The notes under the pieces: model-generated | Told to the model about the DNA's origin: nothing | The model's input: the letters and a program-made list of their open reading frames with translations, nothing else | The model's database searches: none | Source: JBGSZX01 sp964640545 | GTDB taxonomy: Bacteria; Bdellovibrionota; UBA2428 | Length of the DNA: 10,721 nt | Direction: 5' to 3' | Assembly (NCBI GenBank): GCA_964640545.1 | Contig: CAZXHL010000087.1 | Span: 1 to 10,721, forward strand | Made by a program: the position numbers and the translations under genes | In this document: in pieces, positions 1 to 6,357 of the stretch | Layout: each line of letters begins with the position of its first letter | Numbering within the stretch: position 1 is the stretch's first letter

Positions 1-927
1 CAACTAAGACAGGTCATTGAGCGAATTGTGAACCCTATCGGCCGGCGTATTGATGAGAAAAGTCCATATGTGGATGCTCGTCTTGCGGATGGATCTCGTG
101 TTCATGCTATTATTCCTCCACTTGCGATTGATGGGCCGATGCTTACCATTCGTAAATTCCCAAGTAAGCGACTTGGACCTGAAGATCTTGTTAAATTTGG
201 TTCGATGACTCCGGAGATGGCAGCTTTCTTGAGGGCAGCCGTGGAAACCCACGCAAATATTTTGATTAGTGGTGGTACCGGCTCTGGTAAGACGACTTTG
301 CTAAATGTGATGTCGAGTTTTATTCCGGCTAACGAACGTATCCTAACGGTAGAGGATTCTGCCGAGCTTCAAATGCAACAGGAGCATGTCGGAAGGTTGG
401 AGTCTAGACCTGCGAACATTGAAGGAACTGGCGCGGTGACGATCCGTGATCTAGTTAAGCAAACTTTACGTATGAGGCCTGACCGAATTGTTATCGGAGA
501 GGTTCGTGCCGGTGAGGCACTAGATATGTTGCAGGCCATGAACACTGGTCACGATGGCTCTATGGCTACAGTCCACTCAAACAATCCGCGAGATGCGATG
601 GCTAGACTTGAAACTTTAGTAATGATGGCGGGAATGGATTTGCCTGTAGAGGCGATTCGTCAGCAGATTGCAGGAGCTGTCCATTTGGTGGTTCAGCAGT
701 CGAGACTCTCGGATGGTTCGAGAAAGGTGACACATATCACTGAAATCACGGGAATGCAGGGAGATGTGATCACGATGCAAGACATCTTCATCTTCAAAAA
801 AGAAGGTATCGATAAAAATAGGAAAGTTATCGGACGACATATGGCTACCGGCTTTATGCCGAAGATGGTTGAGAAAATGGAGTCGCTAGGGATTCGACTG
901 CCGAAAGGAATCTTTAAAGCAGCATGA
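1..927 (+). CDS. cpaF: CpaF/TadA-type secretion ATPase, 5'-truncated by window edge
   Basis: The reading frame is open from base 1, so this is the C-terminal 308 codons of a longer gene (full CpaF/TadA proteins are usually over 400 residues); the GTG at base 28 is internal. CpaF/TadA is the cytoplasmic hexameric ATPase that powers assembly of Tad/Flp pili. Counting from the first window codon, the Walker A motif GGTGSGKT lies at residues 91-98 (bases 271-294). The Asp box around ILTVEDSAEL is at 114-123, the Walker B region RIVIGEVR at 162-169 with its catalytic Glu, and the His box TGHDGSMATVHSN at 182-194. This order and spacing are typical of the type II/IV secretion ATPase superfamily. 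The GEVRAGEALDMLQAMNTGH stretch is closer to CpaF than to PilB or GspE. The stop codon overlaps the tadB start in an ATGA arrangement, implying translational coupling. Catalytic residues look intact. Confidence 0.93.
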   Translation, partial: QLRQVIERIVNPIGRRIDEKSPYVDARLADGSRVHAIIPPLAIDGPMLTIRKFPSKRLGPEDLVKFGSMTPEMAAFLRAAVETHANILISGGTGSGKTTLLNVMSSFIPANERILTVEDSAELQMQQEHVGRLESRPANIEGTGAVTIRDLVKQTLRMRPDRIVIGEVRAGEALDMLQAMNTGHDGSMATVHSNNPRDAMARLETLVMMAGMDLPVEAIRQQIAGAVHLVVQQSRLSDGSRKVTHITEITGMQGDVITMQDIFIFKKEGIDKNRKVIGRHMATGFMPKMVEKMESLGIRLPKGIFKAA

Positions 928-1814
928 CGCAGATTTTCGGAATTGTGAGTCCGCTTGCGATCAGTATTCTGAGTGGTTTTCTATTCTTTATAGCCATTTA
1001 CTTCTCGTTCGAACGTCTTTATCAAAACGTTTGGTCGAAGCTAAAAATTACAAGCAAACAAACCTACGACGTTTATCAAGACATGTTCTACATTAAGAAA
1101 ACTGAGAAGGGTGTCATCATCGAACAATGTTGTGTCTCTGGTGGTGTCTTGCTCATGTGTCTTTATATGTTTAGTGGATCACCGATATTTGGATTGATTG
1201 TTGGAGTTGGAGCTTTCTTCCTTTGCTGGAAGCTTCCGCTTTTCTACTTGGAGAAGATTGTTCGACCAAGAAGAACTAAGATCTTTTCCGATCAAATGAT
1301 TGATGGTTTGACTCTGATGGGTAATGCCATGAAGTCAGGGATGAACTTGTCACAGGCTTTTAAGATCTGTGTTGACGAGCTTGAAGGGCCGATTACTCAA
1401 GAATTCGGATTGATCCTCGACAAAAACAGAATTGGTCAAAGTGTTGAAGAAGGTCTGGAGGACTTGGCAGCTCGTTTGCCGTCTGAGGACGTTGTGATGT
1501 TCGCCACAAGTGTCAATATTTTGAAGGAAACGGGCGGTAATATGACCGAGACCTTTGGAACGATCACTAAAACGATTCGGGAGAGAATCAAACTTCAAAA
1601 TAAAATCGATGCTTTGACGGCTCAAGGAATGACCTCGGCCATGGTTGTGTCGGCCTTGCCTTGGGGCCTTTTGGGTATTTTGTATTTAATCGATCCTGTG
1701 TTGATGACTCCAATGTTGGTTACAATCCAGGGGTGGGTGATTCTGATGGGAGTCCTATTCTTAGAGGGCATCGGATTTATAGTGATTAAGAAAATGGTAA
1801 CGATTCGAGTTTAG
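924..1814 (+). CDS. tadB: TadB-like inner-membrane platform protein (T2SSF domain)
   Basis: This 296-residue protein starts at an ATG overlapping the cpaF stop; AAAGGA lies 14 bases upstream. TadB is a polytopic inner-membrane protein that forms the platform of the Tad pilus machine with TadC and is driven by the CpaF/TadA ATPase. Hydrophobic segments appear at about residues 8-28, 64-82, 87-108, 237-256 and 268-290. The cytoplasmic type II secretion F domain lies between the third and fourth, at about 122-235. Inside it, SEDVVMFATSVNILKETGGN (187-206) followed by TIRERIKLQNKIDALTAQG (217-235) is characteristic of TadB rather than TadC or GspF. Length and C-terminus are normal for the family. 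No tadC follows; the next gene encodes an exported YD-repeat protein. Confidence 0.88.
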   Translation: MTQIFGIVSPLAISILSGFLFFIAIYFSFERLYQNVWSKLKITSKQTYDVYQDMFYIKKTEKGVIIEQCCVSGGVLLMCLYMFSGSPIFGLIVGVGAFFLCWKLPLFYLEKIVRPRRTKIFSDQMIDGLTLMGNAMKSGMNLSQAFKICVDELEGPITQEFGLILDKNRIGQSVEEGLEDLAARLPSEDVVMFATSVNILKETGGNMTETFGTITKTIRERIKLQNKIDALTAQGMTSAMVVSALPWGLLGILYLIDPVLMTPMLVTIQGWVILMGVLFLEGIGFIVIKKMVTIRV

Positions 1815-1854
1815 TGCGGTGCAAAAGAAGAGATCTCTATGGTGTGCGAAGTTA

Positions 1855-1888
1855 TTGACGCCAGATGTAAGGGAATTGCTGTTAACAT
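1855..1888 (+). promoter_or_regulatory. Weak candidate promoter in the tadB to YD-repeat gap
   Basis: TTGACG (1855-1860) matches a -35 hexamer well. The only nearby -10-like sequence is around TGTTAACA (1880-1887), with a spacing longer than ideal. The YD-repeat gene could instead be read through from tadB, as the gap is only about 100 bases and holds no terminator. Confidence 0.2.
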
Positions 1889-1903
1889 GAGAAGGAATCT
1901 GTT

Positions 1904-1908
1904 GGAGG
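1904..1908 (+). promoter_or_regulatory. Ribosome binding site deciding the YD-repeat start
   Basis: GGAGG lies 10 bases before ATG 1919 but only one base before the in-frame TTG 1910, which favours the ATG. Confidence 0.7.
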
Positions 1909-1918
1909 TTTGGTTTAT

Positions 1919-3526
1919 ATGAGAAAGAGTTTCATGAATACTTTGGCTGTAGTGGCTACAATGGTTTTTGCTGTGGTTGTTGCGGTTCCCGCATCGGCTG
2001 GAGTGAACGTAAACAACGGCAACTATTACGTAGCCAATACGGATTTCTTCCTGCCGACCTCTGGCTTGAATGTTGAGATCGCTAGAACATACAACAGTCG
2101 CTCTAGTTACGTTAAAGGTTACTTTGGGATTGGATGGTCTTCAGAAATTGAAGGATATCTAGACATCAAGGGAGCTAAAATTGATTTTTATGAGGGCGGT
2201 GGTGGAAACATCGTCAGTTTCAATAAGGATAAGCAGGGAAATTGGATCAATTCTCTTTATGGACTCCAAACTATTCGGAAAGATAAGCAAGGCAACTATT
2301 ACCTAACATCAGCTCTAGGTAAAATCATTGGCTTTAATGGCCAAGGTAAAATGATCAGTTTGGCTGACGTTAATGGAAACAAGATTAGCTTGAACTATAA
2401 GGACGGATTGGTCTCTATGCTTCAGGACAACTTCAACAACCAGGTGAAATTCAGCTGGAAAAAATTCGGAACTCACAGCCGTATCGTTCGTATTGAGAGA
2501 GATGAGCTGAAGGCATCATTCAACTACTCTCCTATCGGGAACTTAATTAAGGCTGTCGGTGTTGACGCTGTTCCTTATAGCTATGATTACGATGAGGAAC
2601 ACAACCTCACAAAGATCACTTACGCTAACGGCGAATACAAAGAAATGAAATACAACAAGTCTCGGGACTGGATCACTCAGTTTCGTGATCGTAGTGGCTT
2701 TGTTACGGAATACGACTATTTCTCCGATAGCTTAGATCCTGAAAATAAATTTGGAACGATCGTGTCTCGCTACCAGGAAGGCTCACAGAATCGTGAGTTC
2801 TCTAAGTTCTGGTATGAGTTTAGAAAACGTGCAGATGGTAGCAAATTTAACTACCGAAGCGTGACTTCAATTAGCAACGTAGTTACGGAAACACTCTTCA
2901 CGGAGTGTTGTGGGACTCCTTTGGTGGTTTCTCAGTGGCCTGACTCGACAAAAGGAGTGTCTAAGCAAAAGCTTGATTGGACTGTTGCTAAGTCAAACAA
3001 GACTTCCACTTACTTTGAATACTTTCCAGACGGTCTTTTGAAGAAAAAGACATCTGCAAATGGTATTGTAACGGCGCTCACTTACGATCCAAAACACAAA
3101 AAAGTAGCCAGCGTTCAACGTGGAAGTCGTAAGATTTCTTATGGCTATGACGCCAAAGGAAATCTTCAAAGTGCTTATGATTTTGCAGATAAAAGAAACC
3201 TCCAATTGAACTACGATGCAGAAGGGCGCATTTCAGTAGTTAATGAGACAGTGGGAGCAGGTAAGGCTCTCGCCAAAAGACAAGTCTATTTCCGTTATGA
3301 TGGAAACGGTCGCCCTATCGAGATCAAGGAAAAGACGAAAACTAGCGAAGGCATCATTAAGATGAAATACGCTGCAAACGGAGAAGTTATCGGAGTCTAT
3401 AACTCTCAGGGGCGCGAGATCGCTTCTGAAAAAGATATGGAAACGGCTAGAGCTGTGACAAACACGTTTCAGAACCTGCTTGAAATTGTTCAACCCGCAG
3501 GTGTGACTCTTGGACCGGAGGGCTAA
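1919..3526 (+). CDS. Exported YD-repeat (RHS-type) protein with DUF6531-like N-terminus
   Basis: The ATG at 1919 is preferred because GGAGG at 1904-1908 sits 10 bases upstream; a TTG at 1910 would leave only one base of spacing. The product is 535 residues. Residues 1-27 form a Sec signal peptide with a probable signal peptidase I site after Ala-Ser-Ala. Residues 34-75 (GNYY..TDFFLPTSGLNVEIARTYNSRS..GIGWS) resemble the DUF6531 region at the start of RHS/YD-repeat proteins. YD-type repeats follow, for example YSYDYDEEHNLTKITYANG (220-238), YGYDAKGN (409-416), NYDAEGR (431-437) and FRYDGNGR (459-465). Such repeats form beta-rich shells or fibres. The protein is much shorter than toxin-carrying RHS proteins, and the last 60 residues show no RHS core-end motif or toxin domain. 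A Cys-Cys pair lies at 330-331. The position behind cpaF-tadB suggests a surface or periplasmic role connected with the Tad pilus, which is inference; the function is unknown. Confidence 0.85.
   Translation: MRKSFMNTLAVVATMVFAVVVAVPASAGVNVNNGNYYVANTDFFLPTSGLNVEIARTYNSRSSYVKGYFGIGWSSEIEGYLDIKGAKIDFYEGGGGNIVSFNKDKQGNWINSLYGLQTIRKDKQGNYYLTSALGKIIGFNGQGKMISLADVNGNKISLNYKDGLVSMLQDNFNNQVKFSWKKFGTHSRIVRIERDELKASFNYSPIGNLIKAVGVDAVPYSYDYDEEHNLTKITYANGEYKEMKYNKSRDWITQFRDRSGFVTEYDYFSDSLDPENKFGTIVSRYQEGSQNREFSKFWYEFRKRADGSKFNYRSVTSISNVVTETLFTECCGTPLVVSQWPDSTKGVSKQKLDWTVAKSNKTSTYFEYFPDGLLKKKTSANGIVTALTYDPKHKKVASVQRGSRKISYGYDAKGNLQSAYDFADKRNLQLNYDAEGRISVVNETVGAGKALAKRQVYFRYDGNGRPIEIKEKTKTSEGIIKMKYAANGEVIGVYNSQGREIASEKDMETARAVTNTFQNLLEIVQPAGVTLGPEG
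3517..3522 (+). promoter_or_regulatory. Ribosome binding site inside the end of the YD-repeat gene
   Basis: GGAGGG overlaps the last sense codons of the upstream gene and sits 8 bases before ATG 3531, fixing that start and indicating translational coupling. Confidence 0.7.
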
Positions 3527-3530
3527 TCAG

Positions 3531-3860
3531 ATGAAGAACAATGTCGTTAAGGGTACATTTTTTATTTTAGCCTTATTGGTTTCGGGTGCCGTGTCTGCGA
3601 ATTTCTCGGGTGGAATGCAGGCTCAATACAATGGTGGTGGAAATCCAGCTTATATGGGAGGCGGGCAAGCGATGCCTCCAGGGTCTTTGGTCGCTCAACA
3701 GCCGGGAGCCTATCAGGCGGTACCTAGGGGTGTTGGTGAGCATCAGGCCTATGCTATGACACCACAAATGGGCTGTGCTCCACGTGGAGCTCGCTCCAGC
3801 ATTGAGGCTCCGATTCAAAACGGTATGGTCGTTCCTGCGGACGCTAGACAACACCAATAA
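3531..3860 (+). CDS. Small exported Gly/Gln/Pro-rich protein of unknown function
   Basis: The ATG at 3531 is chosen because GGAGGG (3517-3522) stands 8 bases upstream; a TTG at 3510 would place non-signal residues ahead of the signal peptide. The product is 109 residues. Residues 1-23 form a Sec signal peptide (MKNNVVKG, then a hydrophobic stretch FFILALLVSGA) with probable cleavage after Val-Ser-Ala. The mature 86 residues are low complexity, with glycine clusters at 35-37 and 43-45, many Gln, Pro and Ala, and one Cys at 82. No lipobox is seen, so it is probably not a lipoprotein. I do not recognise a family. The ribosome binding site lies within the final codons of the YD-repeat gene, and only 4 bases separate that stop from this start. 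The two are therefore very probably co-translated, and this may be its partner. Confidence 0.75.
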   Translation: MKNNVVKGTFFILALLVSGAVSANFSGGMQAQYNGGGNPAYMGGGQAMPPGSLVAQQPGAYQAVPRGVGEHQAYAMTPQMGCAPRGARSSIEAPIQNGMVVPADARQHQ

Positions 3861-3872
3861 TCCTGTCATAGT
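3845..3872 (+). promoter_or_regulatory. Candidate rsmD promoter giving a leaderless transcript
   Basis: TAGACA (3845-3850) and CATAGT (3867-3872) are separated by 16 bases and match the sigma70 consensus at 5/6 and 4/6 positions. Only 6 bases lie between the -10 hexamer and the rsmD ATG, so transcription would begin at about the start codon. The -35 element lies in the last codons of the upstream gene. Confidence 0.4.
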
Positions 3873-3878
3873 CAGCTC

Positions 3879-4460
3879 ATGCGTATTACCGGTGGAAATT
3901 GCAAAGGCAGGCGAATTGTCGCGCCAAAAGGAATGACCACAAGGCCTACGAGTGATTCGCACCGGGCGGCACTTTTTAACATTCTAGATAATGGCTTGGC
4001 CCATGAATATCATCGCGTGCTCGATTTATTTTCTGGTTCTGGCGCCCTGATGCTCGAGGCTCTTTCTAGGGGGGCGACGTTCGCCTTAGCTATCGAAGCC
4101 GATCGAGAAGCTTTGAGGTCTATTGAAAAAAACATTTCAGACATTAAGACTGAATTAGAGTTTGAATTTCATCTCGTTAAATCCCAAAAGATTGAGAAAT
4201 GGACAGAAGAGCTTTTGAAGAAAGTCCCCCCAAACTTTGAAGGCTTTGACCTGCTTTTGTGTGATCCACCTTACGGAAAGGGGTTGGGAGAGCGGGCTTT
4301 GAAGTCGCTTCTTGGTCGCGAGGACTTGATTGCGCCCGAATGTCTGGTCTATTTGGAGGCAGCGAAGGAAGATGCCCTGCCTAGTTTTGTTGGTTGGGAG
4401 CTCATCAAAGACCGACAGAAGGGCGCCTCTCGGCAGATGATATTTAGGCGAAGTTCGTAG
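3879..4460 (+). CDS. rsmD: 16S rRNA (guanine966-N2)-methyltransferase RsmD
   Basis: RsmD transfers a methyl group from S-adenosylmethionine to N2 of G966 of 16S rRNA during 30S assembly in the cytoplasm. The product is 193 residues, close to the usual 180-200. It opens with MRITGGNCKGRRI, the typical N-terminus, followed by TRPTSDSHRAALFNIL (21-36), the family's substrate-side motif. The SAM-binding motif I, VLDLFSGSGA, is at 47-56, with an acidic residue ending the second strand near E73. The catalytic motif DPPY is at 129-132, replacing the NPPY of some relatives, and is normal for RsmD. The start at 3879 gives the canonical N-terminus, but no convincing Shine-Dalgarno sequence precedes it. 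It lies 18 bases after the small exported gene and 49 bases before coaD; rsmD-coaD adjacency is common in bacteria. Confidence 0.95.
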   Translation: MRITGGNCKGRRIVAPKGMTTRPTSDSHRAALFNILDNGLAHEYHRVLDLFSGSGALMLEALSRGATFALAIEADREALRSIEKNISDIKTELEFEFHLVKSQKIEKWTEELLKKVPPNFEGFDLLLCDPPYGKGLGERALKSLLGREDLIAPECLVYLEAAKEDALPSFVGWELIKDRQKGASRQMIFRRSS

Positions 4461-4509
4461 CCTCACTTTCGTCTTGAGAGCGCATTGCTTTGTGATAGCC
4501 TGCAGAGCG

Positions 4510-5013
4510 ATGACTCAAGAACCATCCAAACGAACAGCTGTTTATGCGGGAAGCTTTGATCCGATTACTATGGGGCATGTAGATGTGCTGCAAAAAGGGG
4601 CAAGAGTTTTTGATCGCATCGTTTTGCTGGTGGCCGAAAACTCCCAGAAAAAATGTTTGTTCTCGGCTGAAAAGAGAAGAACTCTGGCGATGGAGTCCAT
4701 CAAATCTCTCAATCTTCCTTGTGAGGTGGAAGTCGATGTCTATTCTGGGTTGCTGGCCGATTACTGCAAGTCCAAAAACATCTCGTTTCTGTTGAGGGGG
4801 CTTAGGGCCATTAGTGACTATGAAAACGAAATGCAGGCGGCGACGATGAATCGCAAGCTGCTAGCGGGGCTAGAAACTTTCCTTGTGATGGCCGATGAAA
4901 CCCATTTCTTCTTGAGTAGCTCATTGGTTAAGGAAGTGGCAGAGCATGGCGCTCCTCTCGATGGACTCGTGCCGACGCCAGTAGCCAAAGCTTTTCAGGC
5001 CATGCATCTGTAA
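4510..5013 (+). CDS. coaD: Phosphopantetheine adenylyltransferase CoaD
   Basis: CoaD makes dephospho-CoA from 4'-phosphopantetheine and ATP, the penultimate step of coenzyme A biosynthesis in the cytoplasm. I place the start at ATG 4510 (167 residues), near the usual 160; a TTG at 4474 would add 12 residues that the family lacks. The nucleotidyltransferase signature GSFDPITMGH lies at residues 14-23, including the (T/H)xGH motif that binds ATP phosphates. The RGLRAISDYENEMQ segment (97-110) contributes substrate-binding residues and is highly characteristic. The SSSLVKEVA segment (136-144) is the nucleotidyltransferase superfamily second motif, with its conserved Ser-Ser-x-x-x-[KR] pattern. 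The ribosome binding site is weak. It probably shares a transcript with rsmD, 49 bases upstream. Confidence 0.95.
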   Translation: MTQEPSKRTAVYAGSFDPITMGHVDVLQKGARVFDRIVLLVAENSQKKCLFSAEKRRTLAMESIKSLNLPCEVEVDVYSGLLADYCKSKNISFLLRGLRAISDYENEMQAATMNRKLLAGLETFLVMADETHFFLSSSLVKEVAEHGAPLDGLVPTPVAKAFQAMHL

Positions 5014-5062
5014 AATTTTTGGGTAAATTTTTGGGGTAAATTTCTTGGGTAGTTTTTTTGGT
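5013..5062 (+). repeat. Four imperfect 12-13 bp tandem repeats after coaD
   Basis: The units are AAATTTTTGGGT (5013-5024), AAATTTTTGGGGT (5025-5037), AAATTTCTTGGGT (5038-5050) and AGTTTTTTTGGT (5051-5062). The array starts on the last base of the coaD stop codon. The similarity decays from the first to the last unit. Function is unknown; it could be slipped-strand duplication or protein-binding sites. Confidence 0.8.
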
Positions 5063-5067
5063 AGCTT

Positions 5068-5090
5068 CGGTTGAAAGCCGCTATTTCTAA
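5068..5090 (+). terminator. Possible weak terminator after coaD
   Basis: CGGTT (5068-5072) can pair with AGCCG (5076-5080) around a 3-base loop, including one G-T pair, and a moderately T-rich stretch follows. The stem is short and there is no continuous T run, so the call is weak. Confidence 0.2.
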
Positions 5091-5117
5091 TTCTTTGTGG
5101 CTAGGCGCCGCGTAAGA

Positions 5118-5145
5118 TTGAATTTGTTCGCTGACAGCATAAAAT
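5118..5145 (+). promoter_or_regulatory. Candidate promoter for the aminotransferase gene
   Basis: TTGAAT (5118-5123) and TAAAAT (5140-5145) are 16 bases apart and match the sigma70 consensus well (4/6 and 5/6). Transcription would begin near 5152, leaving a leader of about 14 bases before ATG 5166. Confidence 0.5.
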
Positions 5146-5165
5146 TTCTGCAGTAATTAAAGGGC

Positions 5166-6335
5166 ATGATCACTCAAAAAGTTCAAGAAAGCCAAACCCT
5201 AGCTCTACTCGGTAAAGTGCGTGCGATGAAAGCCGCCGGGGAAGACGTTGTTTCCTTCGCAGCCGGAGAACCCGACTTTGATACTCCGATCCAAGTGATT
5301 GAAGCTGCTGAGAAGAGCATGCGTTCTGGGAATACTCGCTATGTGGCTAGCCAAGGGCAACCCAACGTTCGGGAAGAAGTTTCTAGGGATGCTCGTGATC
5401 GTTTGAACGCTCCTTGGGTGCAAGCTGAGCATGTGCTTGTGACTGGTGGGGCCAAGCAGGGGCTGTATCTTCTGTTGGATTCGATTTTGGAGCCAGGAGA
5501 TGAAGCCATGATTCCAGTTCCTTACTGGGTTTCTTATCCCGGAATCACGGAAGTGGTTGGTGGAAAATCGAATTTTGTGAAAACTCAAGAAGCTAACGGA
5601 TATTTCCCAACAGTTGCTGAACTCGATGCTGCCTATAACCCAAAAGTTAAGGCGCTCGTATTCTCTTCACCGTCCAACCCAACTGGCTGCATGATTGATG
5701 CGGAACAACTTCGCGAGATTGGAAAATGGTGCATCGAGAAGAGAGTTTATCTTATTTATGACGAGCTCTACGAAAGACTTGTCTTGAATGACTCCAAGTC
5801 ACACGTGTCTCTTTTTTCTTTGTTTTCAAAAAAAGAATCCGAGTATTTGTTTTCGGTCAATGCTTGCTCCAAGACTTTGGCTATGACCGGCTGGCGTCTG
5901 GGCTGGATTGTTGGACATGAAGACAACATCAAGCGACTTACAGCCATTCAGTCTCAAATGGTAACTTGTTATCCTGGATTCATCCAGGATGCTGTTGTGG
6001 CGGGACTTGATGCGGCCCCTGAGTTCTTGCCTCCTGTGGTGGATGCTTACAAGGCACGCCGAAAGAAAATTGTTTCTGGCGTGAATGCTATTGATGGTTT
6101 GAAGTGTGTGGAGCCCGACGGGGCATTCTACCTTTTTGTAAATGTTGAAGCGGTTTTGAAGCGTAAAGGGTGGGCGGACGACAAGGCGTTTGCAGCCAAT
6201 ATTCTCGAAGAACAAAAAGTGGTTGTGATTCCCGGATCATCTTTTGGAATGAAGAACTGGATTCGACTTTCTTTTGCTACGAGCGAGCAAGAGATTGAAC
6301 GCGGGCTAGAGCGTCTTAAGAAATTTTGTTCTTAA
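5166..6335 (+). CDS. aspC: Class I PLP-dependent aminotransferase, aspartate aminotransferase type
   Basis: The product is 389 residues, typical of class I/II aminotransferases of the bacterial aspartate aminotransferase (AspC/AspB, subgroup Ib) type. These exchange amino groups between aspartate and 2-oxoglutarate in the cytoplasm. Family landmarks are AAGEPDFDTP (32-41), TGGAKQGL (93-100, cofactor phosphate region), PYWVSYP (119-125, ring stacking), SSPSNPTG (167-174), YDELY (198-202) and SKTLAMTGWRLG (235-246), where Lys236 is the PLP Schiff-base lysine. Arg367 in WIRLSFA (365-371) is the substrate carboxylate arginine. An in-frame stop at 5154 fixes ATG 5166 as the first possible start. 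The AAAGGG at 5159-5164 is only one base from it, and the N-terminus appears a few residues shorter than relatives. The substrate is inferred; alanine or aromatic use cannot be excluded. It converges on trmFO. Confidence 0.87.
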   Translation: MITQKVQESQTLALLGKVRAMKAAGEDVVSFAAGEPDFDTPIQVIEAAEKSMRSGNTRYVASQGQPNVREEVSRDARDRLNAPWVQAEHVLVTGGAKQGLYLLLDSILEPGDEAMIPVPYWVSYPGITEVVGGKSNFVKTQEANGYFPTVAELDAAYNPKVKALVFSSPSNPTGCMIDAEQLREIGKWCIEKRVYLIYDELYERLVLNDSKSHVSLFSLFSKKESEYLFSVNACSKTLAMTGWRLGWIVGHEDNIKRLTAIQSQMVTCYPGFIQDAVVAGLDAAPEFLPPVVDAYKARRKKIVSGVNAIDGLKCVEPDGAFYLFVNVEAVLKRKGWADDKAFAANILEEQKVVVIPGSSFGMKNWIRLSFATSEQEIERGLERLKKFCS

Positions 6336-6357
6336 TCGAACCCTTTACCCGGGCGAT

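Noticed and set aside
1829..1838. Perfect 10-bp palindrome AGAGATCTCT after tadB, considered as terminator or operator.
   Set aside because: It has no loop and no T run, and a single short palindrome is expected by chance.
1815..1922. Reading frame continuing 35 codons past the tadB TAG and ending in an ATGA overlap with the YD-repeat start, or a leader peptide from ATG 1839.
   Set aside because: TadB already has a normal length and C-terminus, an open run of this size is common by chance, and no good ribosome binding site precedes the internal ATGs.
1919..3526. Polymorphic RHS toxin with a C-terminal effector and downstream immunity gene.
   Set aside because: The C-terminus is short with no RHS core-end motif or toxin-like domain, and the downstream protein has a signal peptide and low-complexity sequence unlike an immunity protein.
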